NCBI RefSeq assembly: GCF_007655135.1
Contig: NC_045131.1
Span: 24,474,001-24,538,000 of the forward strand
Direction of reading: 5' to 3'
DNA: 64,000 nucleotides
Source: Punica granatum
Lineage: Eukaryota > Streptophyta > Magnoliopsida > Myrtales > Lythraceae
The notes under the pieces are model-generated. The model was not told the origin of the DNA. It saw nothing but the letters and a program-made list of their open reading frames with translations, and searched no databases. Within the stretch, counting starts at the first letter, position 1; each line of letters begins with the position of its first letter. Both the position numbers and the translations under genes were made by a program. Below are positions 34,510 through 44,169 of this stretch, piece by piece.

Positions 34510-35069
34510 TGGAAGAGAGGGCGGGGGCGATAGAGAGGGAGATGCTGTGGATTGATTGATTGATTCTCCCTCTCTTCCTCCTCTCTCTCTCTCTCTCTCT
34601 GCCCCCTGAGAAGTGAGGTTTGGTGAGAGTAGAGGTTTGGTGGGAGAAATGAAAAATATTATATTACATGGATAAATAAAAAATCTAAAATAAATGAGCA
34701 TAAAATAGTCTTGACTTTTACAGGCGAACGACAAACTTTCTTTATTTTTTTTAGTTAATTTTTAAAATGACGTGTTTTATTACATTACGTATCTTTTTTT
34801 TTTGAATAAATTGCGCTTTTATGAGGTGAAATTACCACTTACTTTGTACTATCGAGATTCAAAATTCACTGAAAACGCCTCTATTCAGGCGAGAGAGTCT
34901 ATACTGCATCAAACATCGTCTCGACTGATAGAGGAAGAATGTCATGGTGTCACAAGAAAAATATATTGATTAATATCATAAATATTAGGTGAGGACTTGG
35001 GGCTAGAGAGAGAGAGAGAGAGAGCACACCAAATTCTTGAACTTCTCGTCTTGGTGGGGGAAGGGCTTG
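34510..35069. other. Transketolase upstream region
   Basis: On the minus strand this holds the transketolase leader, with a CT/GA tract at 34588-34608, and a TATA-like AATATAATATTTTTC at about 34650-34664. Further upstream is AT-rich DNA with a GA microsatellite at 35007-35024. No other gene is seen. Confidence 0.45.
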
Positions 35070-35210
35070 AGGGTGAGAAAATGATAAATATTGTATAGTG
35101 TTGTTGAGTTAAAATTAAAGTTAAAATTTTTTAGTTGAAAAATGTATATTTTTATTGTATAGTGTGTTGAGTTAAAATTAAATTAAAAATTTTATAATTT
35201 AAACCGGCCA
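35070..35210. mobile_element. Degraded MITE, GTTAAAGTTAAA family
   Basis: The interior repeats TTGTATAGTG, TTGAGTTAAAATTAAAG and AATGTATATTTTTATTG, and the right end is ACCGGCCA followed by TAA. This matches the element at 18226. The left terminus is not clear. Confidence 0.55.
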
Positions 35211-35470
35211 TAAGATATTAGGAGGATAAGTGTTGTATCAATCTCTTTTTCACTGTATTCCCGATCCATTCACCGATACTCGTTCGAGGCTTGGATTGGA
35301 CGTTTTTCATGAGTTTTGAACATATATGCAAGTTTCGTGCATGTATTGGTAGCGTACTCTTGTTTTTTTTTTTTATGACACAGGACGAGTATCTAGACTT
35401 CGTCCTACTAAACTTTATGGACCTGTACCCGCCCTTTACACGTAGAAAGAACAGGATAAACTGACCGAGC

Positions 35471-35770
35471 CAAGGGGTTTGCACTATCTTCTTGCTCAGA
35501 GAGGTGTTGCTGATTAGTGATTTGCTGAAATCCTTTTCCTTATTTTCTTTTCAAATGAATCAAAATCATTGGCAAATCCAATGGATTTAGTCTAATAGTT
35601 AAATATGAGCTCATATATTCATTCAATTTTGGATTCAAAATCTCTTGGAGTCACCGAAGCGCATTTCACGTGATTATCCATTCCGTGCGCCTTTAGGAGT
35701 TTACGGAACTTTGGAAATTAGTCGGATAAAACTCGGATATCCAGATTAAAAAAAAATCAAAATCATCGGT
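35471..35770 (+). repeat. Direct repeat B, copy 1
   Basis: Starts CCAAGGGGTTTGCACTATCT and ends ATCAAAATCATCGGT. The 300-bp unit recurs at 36373-36680. Its second half (from about 35578) has the look of a SINE: TTTAGTCTAATAGTTAAATA, then TTTTGGATTCAAAATCTC, then an A-rich end. Confidence 0.85.
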
Positions 35771-35821
35771 TACTCCTTCAGGAACCGAAAAAAATATTTA
35801 ATTCATTGTGTTTGATGCAAA

Positions 35822-35864
35822 ATATATATATATATATATATGTATGTATATATATATATATATT
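35822..35864. repeat. AT microsatellite with ATGT interruption
   Basis: Two (AT)n runs separated by TGTATGTA, in total about 43 bp, within the spacer between the two copies of repeat B. Confidence 0.85.
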
Positions 35865-36372
35865 TCGATGCATAATAAATATATAGAAAATGCGCCAAGA
35901 TAATTGACATCGAGCAAATCCTCCACCGAATATATCGAGTAGTTTATTATTTTAAGGTTCGAGCCCCACCATTTTATCCTTCGATTAAAAGGAAACATGA
36001 CGAATATTGAAAAAAAAAAGATATGCATGCTCGGAATTTCCTTGAAGATTCTTTTTTTTTTTTTGGAGAATGGAATACAAATAAAATTCATGAAGGAAAA
36101 AAATAAACATGAGATAGATATATGTAAAGCAAATGAGAAATGAAGAAGATAGAATGATAAATCCCTGGTGGCCCTTCTTTTGCTGCACTCGAGTATTTCT
36201 CCTTGTAGCAAGGTTGTCAACTGGGGATCATTTCTCCGATAGATGTCATGCAACTTACACCACCTCCTGCTTGTGTATATATACATATACACTTTGCAAT
36301 AAAACCTTTCATCTCAATTGTGGTAGACAAGTTCGTAAACTCCATCCTTTACTTTGTTTGATTTCATTCAGT

Positions 36373-36680
36373 GCCAAGGAGTTTGCACTATCTTCTTGCT
36401 CAGTGAGATGCTGTAATGCGCTGATTAGTGATTTGCTGACATCTTTGTCCTTATTTTCATTTCAAATTAATCAAAACCATCCATAACTTCGAGGGGTTTG
36501 GTTTAATGATTAAAAAGGAATTTATATATCAATTTGATCCTGGATTTAAAACTCCTTAGAACTATCGAAGTGTTTTTTGTGTGATTAACAGCTCCGTGCG
36601 TTGCCCGAAATTCACGGAGCCCGGGAATCATTATGCAAAACTCGGATACCCGGATTAAAAAAAAAATCAAGATCATCGGT
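36373..36680 (+). repeat. Direct repeat B, copy 2
   Basis: Starts CCAAGGAGTTTGCACTATCT and ends ATCAAGATCATCGGT. It matches 35471-35770 over its full length with scattered differences and a few extra bases. Both the unique first half and the SINE-like second half are shared, so the duplication came after the SINE insertion. Confidence 0.85.
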
Positions 36681-38869
36681 CCCTCCGCCGGTTCCACTGA
36701 TTTGGTGAAAAGATCCGCTCTGACTCTCTCAACTTACCTACAACAACTAATCTTTCCCACCAAATGTTAAATAAAGAAAATAAATATAATGATACCAATA
36801 AATTTAATATTTTCGTTGCCAAGCCAAGAGAGATTCGACTTTATCGATTAATTACTCAGTTTCCCAAGTGTCTCAAAGGGCCTTATCATTTGAAAGTTAC
36901 GTATTCAATGAGGCATGATCAGGCCCTTGCCGTAAGCGATTGTGCGTGGATCTCTTTTTTTTTTTCTTTTTTTTTAAGGCGAGTTAGGGGTCGAAGTCCA
37001 AGATTGTATTTAGATCTTCAATATGTACTTGCTACTTGCTAGAATTCAAAATCTGTGATAAATGTTTCTTTCCATATATAATAGGCTAGATATTGAAAAT
37101 GTTTAATTCATTGGCGCACGTTCTCATCTGATGACCAAAAAGTTCCACATTCAATACTCAAGTGAAACTGCACGTGCCCTTTATTAGATATTTATAATTT
37201 TTACTTCTTGTATAAGGTTCATGACCTCCTTATAACCGAAAAAATGTTTAATTCATTACCTTAAAAGAATCACAAATTTCGATTATATTGGTTCGTGTTT
37301 GGTACGAACTAATCTATCTATATTGCTACTAACATTGCATTTTTAATATACCTTCTATTACTTATTTCATGTGGCATTTATCTAGATGGCCACCAAAGTG
37401 ACAATCTAGTTTATCAAGAGAGAGATTCTTATGGGGTGACTAGTTGCCCCCAAAATTTTTTACTTTTTTTTATAAGTATTTAAAATTTGATTCTTGCATT
37501 TCAAAGAATTTCCATGATACACCAGAACAATCATTTAGAGGATTTAATAATTCCTAAAGGTGGATTAATACTTTTTTAATAAAAAAAAAACTCTCTGGGT
37601 CATTTGATGTTGTCCGTCCTATGTGTGCTACCAAATGTTAAACGTAAACAAGTAAATGCCCTCATCAATTTCTTCTTCTTCTCTGCTTTAAACTCGTAGC
37701 AACTCCCCCGGCCTCTTTCAAATCACCAAGAGCATTGCTCCTAGCTGTGGCCAAATCATGCACTGGCAACCGTGCTTCACTTCGAAAAACAAAGTCCAGG
37801 TAACTTCGATTTTAGGGAATTATTTTTACCTCAATTGACATTTCTTTATTTGGAGAACAGCTAGCCCTATACTTTGTTGGAGCTCTAATTTAGGTTTGAG
37901 ATCTCTGATCATTGATAGTCTTCAGACCTCAGTTTGACCAAATATGTCCATACAGGAGAACTGTGACATTGATTTATATAGTTGAAAATCCCTTCACCGA
38001 GGATCAGCTTGTGGTGGGGTTGGGTTAAATGAAGAAGGCAATTTTGCTGGTGTTTGGGCTCCATATGAGACTAGATAGATGAATGCGCCCGCCCTACATG
38101 GAAACGATAGTAGAAGAAAAGATGATTTACAATTGAAAAATATCGCTAATGACCTGTGACACACACGTAAAATATTGATCAATTTATACGTTTGATGTAC
38201 AAATGTCTGTAATAATATATATCTATATGTAATGTATATAATTCTCCGTTCAGCCGAATTTGAGTTAGGGATAATTTAGGAAGGAAAAAATAAGACAAAA
38301 ACCAAATCTTTAGCTTTATCTGATAGCATACGCATTACATGCAATTTGAGATTTCCTATTTATCTGGACATGGAAAAGCTACGTACCCTTCCTAAATCTA
38401 TGAGTTGTTTTGACTGGACAACGTCCAAGAGAAAGATACCAAATAAGTGACAAGGGCACTTGCAATATTATGATGGAGGATCTACCTCTTATAAGCAAAT
38501 GTAGAGTTCTAAGGAACCCCACAATCGTCCACGTTAGTTCAAGTGAATAGCAGTGAGAGTTTTATTTTTTATTATAAATAAATAATAAGAAACAGAAAAT
38601 CTCCTTCTTTATGCTAAAGGAGAGTGTCAACCAGCCATTTAAAGAAACTCCAATTTTTCGGAGTCTAATTTGGTAAAAAAAAAACTCCAGTTTTTCGGAG
38701 TCCGGCACTCACCAATATTAATGTAGAAAGTTCGTAACGATATTGAAACCACAAATATTTGAAGAAGTACTTTTCTCAAGATTGTCTACCAAACGCTACC
38801 GCTGTCAAAATTGTGGGTGGAAAAGCAATCTTTTCACCTCAAAGGCATCCCCAAGCTCACTCTTATTTA
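36681..38869. other. Intergenic, no gene seen
   Basis: AT-rich with no supported gene. A Helitron-like AT motif (TCTATCTATATTGC) is at about 37312. At 38645-38705 a small hairpin sequence, ACTCCAATTTTTCGGAGT, is followed by a near copy 40 bp later. Confidence 0.5.
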
Positions 38870-39215
38870 GGCCTGGTTTGGGAGTATTTAGGCTTGGTTT
38901 AGGAGTGTTGTTGCTAATGGAGAAGTACTGAAATAAAATTACCAAAAATAAGTTTTGATTTCAGATTAAGTTAAAGTGTTTTGAAAAAATTAATTTAAAA
39001 TTGCTGAAAGTAAGAAATGTAATTATTAATAATTAAAACAGAATAAGTGAAAGCAAATTTCATAAGTATTTATTAACCTGCTTGAGAAAATCACGTCTGT
39101 AACCGCAATTTTTGCCCAAATCATAATTTCAAAAACTATCGGTAAATACCAAATTTGCTTAAAATTAAATGAAAAAGTGATTATGGAACCTCCCTCCGCA
39201 CTCCCAAACAAACTC
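38870..39215. mobile_element. MITE with GGTTTGGGAGT ends
   Basis: The left end is GGCCTGGTTTGGGAGT. The right end is ACTCCCAAACAAACTC, the inverted complement with few mismatches. TA lies on both sides (38868-38869 and 39216-39217). The 346-bp AT-rich interior is non-coding. The superfamily cannot be decided from this. Confidence 0.6.
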
Positions 39216-39923
39216 TAATAAGTAATCGGCTTCCACAACCAAAGCATTATTTTACGTTAAGAAAGTCTCTCAACATTATATTCACTCATAAATATTACGG
39301 ACTTGGAATTTATCATAAAATTTGAATATACATAATTAATTATTTTAATTTTATTATCAAAGATATTTATTGAAATTAAATACGGAACTCTAACCATTTT
39401 CATTGTGGGTTTTCTTTTTCTTTGTCTAATAGCGCTGTCAATTTTTAATCTAGCGCAATTTTATCTAATTTCAATTATGATTTGATGATGATCAATGATG
39501 ATGATGAGGATGATGATATTATTATTATTATTGAAATACTTCCTAGTTTATTGCATCTAGAATCTTTATTGAATAACAAATCAATTATAATAGTTAAACT
39601 AATAACAACATCTAAATTTCTTTTTTATTATTTTTTGAAATAATAACATAAGAAAGTTTTAGAAAGAATTAACTTATATTTGAAGTAAATTGACGATCAT
39701 AACCTTATCAATTATGACCCTATCAAACTTTTAGTATACAATTTTACTATATAGTTGGTGACAATTCGTGCATTGCATGGAAGATTTGGTGCAAGTATAA
39801 AGTAGAATTGTATTTTTAAAATTATAAGAATACTAATAAAATTAATAATGCAAAGCTAGTATATTATTTCACCTTGCAACTAGAAATAATAGATTTATTA
39901 ACTTTAAAAGGAATACCAATCAA
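39216..39923. other. Intergenic, no gene seen
   Basis: Very AT-rich. A (GAT)n/(ATT)n microsatellite lies at about 39486-39532. No coding signal. Confidence 0.5.
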
Positions 39924-40278
39924 TCATCAACTATAATATATAAAAGTCAAGGCGTGAGATATAGTTTCGCCACCTTAGCCAAATTTCATGATCCTCAATT
40001 TACGGTCGATTGTTTTGCTCAATTGCTTGACTGGTTAATATCATCAACAAATTTATGGTTACATTTAATTATTAAATAGGAAAATGAAAAAGACTTCTCA
40101 ATTCACAAATAAATATTAAATATTTTCTTAAAATGGAAATTTTTCTCGATTAATAAATTAATATTAACAATAATCTTAAATAGAATTGTCTCGATAAATG
40201 AAAGAAATTCATCAAACAAATATCAAGTCAAAAAAAATTTTATTAACTTTTCACAAATGTGCGGGCCTGCACCCAGTA
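39924..40278 (+). mobile_element. Helitron-like element, short
   Basis: The 5' part reads TCATCAACTATAATATATAAAAG then TCAAGGCGTGAG...TTCGCCACC, a layout common at the 5' ends of short plant Helitrons. The 3' part ends GTGCGGGCCTGCACCCAGTA, a GC-rich mini-hairpin (GTGCGGGCCTGCAC) next to a CTAGT-like end with one change. A second 5' end of the same family begins at about 40556. Confidence 0.4.
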
Positions 40279-40555
40279 TACTTAATGATCGGGGATATGA
40301 TATGCTTTTTTTTTTTCCTTGTCAAAAAACTATTGTGGAAAATGTAACTTTTCATTCTCAATCTCAAGCGTCTTTTTGAAGTTTCATCTTAAGTCCTATT
40401 TTGCGCTGAAACTTATGTTTAACATTCTGGGAAGGTGAGATTTTAATCCCATCATTAATTTTCACTTAAAACCATTAACATGTACCAATATAAAAGGAAA
40501 ATTCATTTTTAGTGTAATTTTGAGTTTTTCAAAAATTATGAGTAAAATACTTATT

Positions 40556-40650
40556 AGTAGCAACCATCAATCAATCAATTATAATGTATAAAAGCTGAGG
40601 CGTGAGTTGTGTTTGCGCCATGCAAGCCAAATTACAAGATCCTCTGCTCC
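40556..40650 (+). mobile_element. Second Helitron-like 5' end
   Basis: It repeats the first 90 bp of the element at 39924: ATTATAATGTATAAAAGC, then TGAGGCGTGAG, then GCGCCATGCAAGCCAAATTA, then GATCCTC. No 3' terminus was found before the tandem duplication at 40806. Confidence 0.4.
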
Positions 40651-40805
40651 ACATCTATTGATTAATTTCAATTCAATGAACTTTCCTGCATTTCATTTGT
40701 TTTATGTTAAACATATTTCGAATATTTGTTTGTGTTCTTTGTGTAATAATGTATATTTATGGAAATTTTTGAAAAATTAAAAGTTTTCTCGATAATTGAA
40801 AAGAC

Positions 40806-41183
40806 TCCTTATGATATGTGATATGTTTTCAAGTTTAATGCACTAAATATCTTATAAATGAAAGACATGAAACATCGTTTTTTATACATCATCTTTCTGT
40901 TCCCCTTTCCGATAGTCTTTCGCTATATCCTAAGAGGTTAGAGCCTGCTCTTCGTATGTACTTATATATTGCAATGTTTATTATCCTTTACTATATATGT
41001 TATTTCATTTCCATAAGGCTTATTACGCGTCCTTATTTGTCATCAATCAAGATATCTAATTCCTTGATTCTCATTCACAATTTGTAATATTTATTATGTA
41101 CGTACTTGGTAGAAAATATTGTATGTACGTCATTGTTTCTATCTATTTTCAATATAATATGACAATTGACAAAGAGTTACCGC
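40806..41183 (+). repeat. Tandem duplication C, copy 1 (378 bp)
   Basis: Runs from TCCTTATGATATGTGATATG to GACAAAGAGTTACCGC and is followed directly by copy 2. The copies are nearly identical. The differences are mostly one to several bases in or beside homopolymers. No coding content. Confidence 0.95.
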
Positions 41184-41550
41184 TCCTTATGATATGTGAT
41201 ATGTTTCAAGTTTAATGCACTAAATATCTTATAAATGAAAGACATGAAACATCGTTTTATACATCATCTTTCTGTTCCCGATAGTCTTTCGCTATATCCT
41301 AGAGAGGTTAGCCTGCTCTTCGTATGTACTTATATATTGCATGTTTATTATCCTTTACTATATATGTTATTTCATTTCCATAAGGCTTATTACGCGTCCT
41401 TATTTGTCATCAATCAAGATATCTAATTCCTTGATTCTCATTCACAATTTGTAATATTTATTATGTACGTACTTGGTAGAAAATATTGTATGTACGTCAT
41501 TGTTTCTATCTATTTTCAATATAATATGACAATTGACAAAGAGTTACCGC
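41184..41550 (+). repeat. Tandem duplication C, copy 2 (367 bp)
   Basis: Head-to-tail with copy 1. It is shorter by about 11 bp, through losses in T-runs, a CTTTCC/CC stretch, and near GAGGTTAG. The junction is exact, with no filler. Confidence 0.95.
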
Positions 41551-42668
41551 ATGATGCACTGATATCAATTAATTAAATTATGATGATAATTGTAAATTTA
41601 CATGGGAAACTACTCATAAATTTTCTCTAGAAATCACACTCTTTCTTCTATTCCTATTTGGAAATTTATCCACCTTATACCGTCCGGGGATAGACCAAAT
41701 GAACACAGTCGACTGTAAAATGCAACACAGTTGACTGGAGCCAAGGGTTTTAGGGTGTAGTCGACTTTGTTGCACTTTTGTGGTCAACTATGTTCATTTG
41801 GGCCTCCGAACAGTACAAGGTGTGGCCAGATAAGCTTCCGCTCTCACATAATGCAACCCGGCAATCCTTTTTTCTATTTTCTTTTTAGTTTAAAATTTAT
41901 AATATTTTTGCTACAATATATCTAATTAACTTTTATAAAAGAGATTAATAGGGCTGAAAATCTCTCAATTTTGAAACATCAAACTTTATCTAAAGGTAAA
42001 TTTTAATTTATTAATATATGTTCATGATAGTCTTACTATGTATTAAATTTTCCGTACGTAGCACAAGTGCATATGTTGTATCTATTGAAACTACACATAA
42101 ATTAATATTTAGATATTATTTGTTTTCAACATATATATAAACTAAATAAAAATATACTTAAATAAATATAAATTAGCTTCATCACACAACAATTGCATTC
42201 CATTTAATAGAACTTATAAAGAGAATAGTTATATACAACCATATATATATATATATAGTTATAAATTCATATACACATTGAGGATGACACATTGGATAAA
42301 ATAATAGGTTGAATTGGGCTCGGAAGGATGGAGAATATTTTATTGAGTGAAAGTGATGGGTTGACAAAACTAATTTTATTATACTTAACTTATAAATGAT
42401 AACTGTATGTATAGAATTTTTAGGGAGTTGAACATTGAATTATATAAAAAAATTCATATATCCATATATTAATTACAATTATTGAGCAATTTTTTTTGAA
42501 AGAATCTTAAAAAGTAATTAATATATATTTATAATGTGGGCTAATTAGAAATGATTCATTAAAGTTGATATAGCTAAAAAAATATGGCGAGATCTGTTTA
42601 ATTGCAATTGCAAGGACACTCATTGTGGATATAGAGCGTGCATGTCGCATTTTTTGACTAATATATTT
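41551..42668. other. Intergenic, no gene seen
   Basis: AT-rich, with an (AT)n run at 42240-42258. At about 41680-41820 imperfectly inverted sequences (GACCAAATGAACACAGTCGACT and GTCAACTATGTTCATTTGGGCC) form a stem of about 20 bp. They may be the ends of a small, decayed foldback element. Confidence 0.4.
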
Positions 42669-43531
42669 TAAAAGGAAAAGCACTTTGCCTCATGACTTTT
42701 AGCCTTAGGAAAAGTTTGCCCTCAACCTTTAAAAATTGCAGGATGCCCCTGAGTTTATGAAAAAATAAGCACTTTGCCTCTTTCGGTCATTTTTCTTGCA
42801 AAAACGAGTCATGTGTGTGATATGTGACTTCTTTCAGAGGCAAATACCTCATTTCACAAATAAAAATCATAAAAAAATTAAAAAATGAAAAAACAAGAAA
42901 ACATATCGGAGAAGGAGGGTGAGGGACCCCTCTCCGTTTGTCTCAAATCGAGGATAAGGAGGTTGTTGACTGTGCTAAATAAGATATTCTTTATTCTTTA
43001 TAATTTTTATTTTGTGGAATGTCGCATTTGCCCCTTAAAGTAAGCCTACTCCAAGATGAGTGCTCTCCTACTCTGACTTCCTTGGAGCCTTTGGTAGCAT
43101 AGTTGAGACAACGAGAATGGACAGGGAAAGCTTAAACCCAATTCCTACTGTGATGAATATAAGTGTAATTGAAATTCCTGGAGAGTTATACATTCGTATA
43201 TTGATAAGATATTCACTATTTCTTGAAGCTTGATCTCTCCTGGATGAACCATATAGCCAAGAGAAACCATTGAAGTCACATGTCACGCACATATCTCCTT
43301 TTTGCAGGAAATAGGACCAAAGGGGGCAAAGTGTTAATTTTTTCATAAGCTTGGAGGGCATAGTGTAAATTTTTAAAGATGGAGGGCAAACCTCCTAAGA
43401 CTAAAGGACAAGAGCAAAGTGCTTTTTTTTTTTTTTATCATAAATTTGGAGGATATGGTGCAAATTTTTAAAGATTAGGGGTAAGCCTTTTCTCAGACTA
43501 AAAGTAAGGGGCGAAGTGTTTTTATCTCTAT
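42669..43531. mobile_element. Long-TIR DNA element with a doubled right end
   Basis: The left arm (about 42669-42845) contains AAAAGCACTTTGCC, GACTTTTAG, GTTTGCCCTCAACC, then GTCATTTTTCTTGCAAAAACG. The inverted match on the right (about 43265-43531) has the outer part twice in tandem: once at about 43330-43425 and again at 43426-43525. The inner part (TTTTGCAGGAAATAGGACC) appears once. The interior is non-coding. No target duplication could be identified. Confidence 0.6.
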
Positions 43532-43630
43532 AATTGGCTTAAAAGAGGTGTCAAATTGTGGAGAGCACAGTCCCTTCCCTCCTCTTGTCCTTACCAAACC
43601 TGAAGAGCATCACCAACTACCTCCCCATTG

Positions 43631-43823
43631 AGCCCGATTATTTTGAGAGTTGAAATTACTTTGATTTTAACTTTAACTTTAACTCAATAAACTATACAGT
43701 AAAAATATATATTTTTCAAATTAGAAATTTTAACTTTAACTTTAACTCAACACACTACACAATTATTTGACTTTTTTCATAATCAAAATTAAAATTACTT
43801 TAACTCTGAAATCAAACGCACCA
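43631..43823. mobile_element. MITE upstream of EPSPS
   Basis: The right end TCTGAAATCAAACGCACCA followed by TTA, and the interior repeats AACTTTAACTTTAACTCAA, match the 18226 element in inverted orientation. The left end is degraded. It lies about 350 bp upstream of the EPSPS start codon, so it could overlap promoter sequence. Confidence 0.65.
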
Positions 43824-44169
43824 TTAATTTTTCATACCAAACAATACATGCCAAAGTCTACTTCACAATAATTTCATCAACTATTTTATTTTTATTTATT
43901 TATCTTCCCTAAAAGGCTAAAACCCTCGTGTCAATTGATCCCACATAGAAAGGGGAAGGGGTTGGTGAGAGCATATCGTGTTGGTGTGGGTAGGGAGTCA
44001 AACAATCAAGTCCTCCTCCTCCTCCACCTACACCCGCCACCAACTCCACCTCGTCTTCTCACCTCTCCTACCTTCCCAGCAACCAAACCCCTTCGCCCCC
44101 ATCGTTGTAAGAGAGGCAAGACGAAGAGAGGAAACCCACTGAGGAAATTCCTCTTCTGAAGCAGAAGAA
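43824..44169 (+). promoter_or_regulatory. EPSPS promoter and leader region
   Basis: An A/T-rich TTTATTTTTATTTATTTATC at about 43884-43903 could serve as the TATA region. A telo-box-like AAAACCCTCG follows at 43919. A CTC trinucleotide tract (44011-44025) and a pyrimidine-rich leader precede the ATG at 44170. No transcript start can be fixed from sequence. Confidence 0.35.

Noticed and set aside
33997..34555. Plus-strand frames of 131 and 144 codons over transketolase exon 1
   Set aside because: They are shadows of the GC-rich transit-peptide exon read on the opposite strand.
35798..36292. 164-codon ORF with Ile/Tyr repeats
   Set aside because: It is translated AT microsatellite and T-rich sequence; no protein signal.
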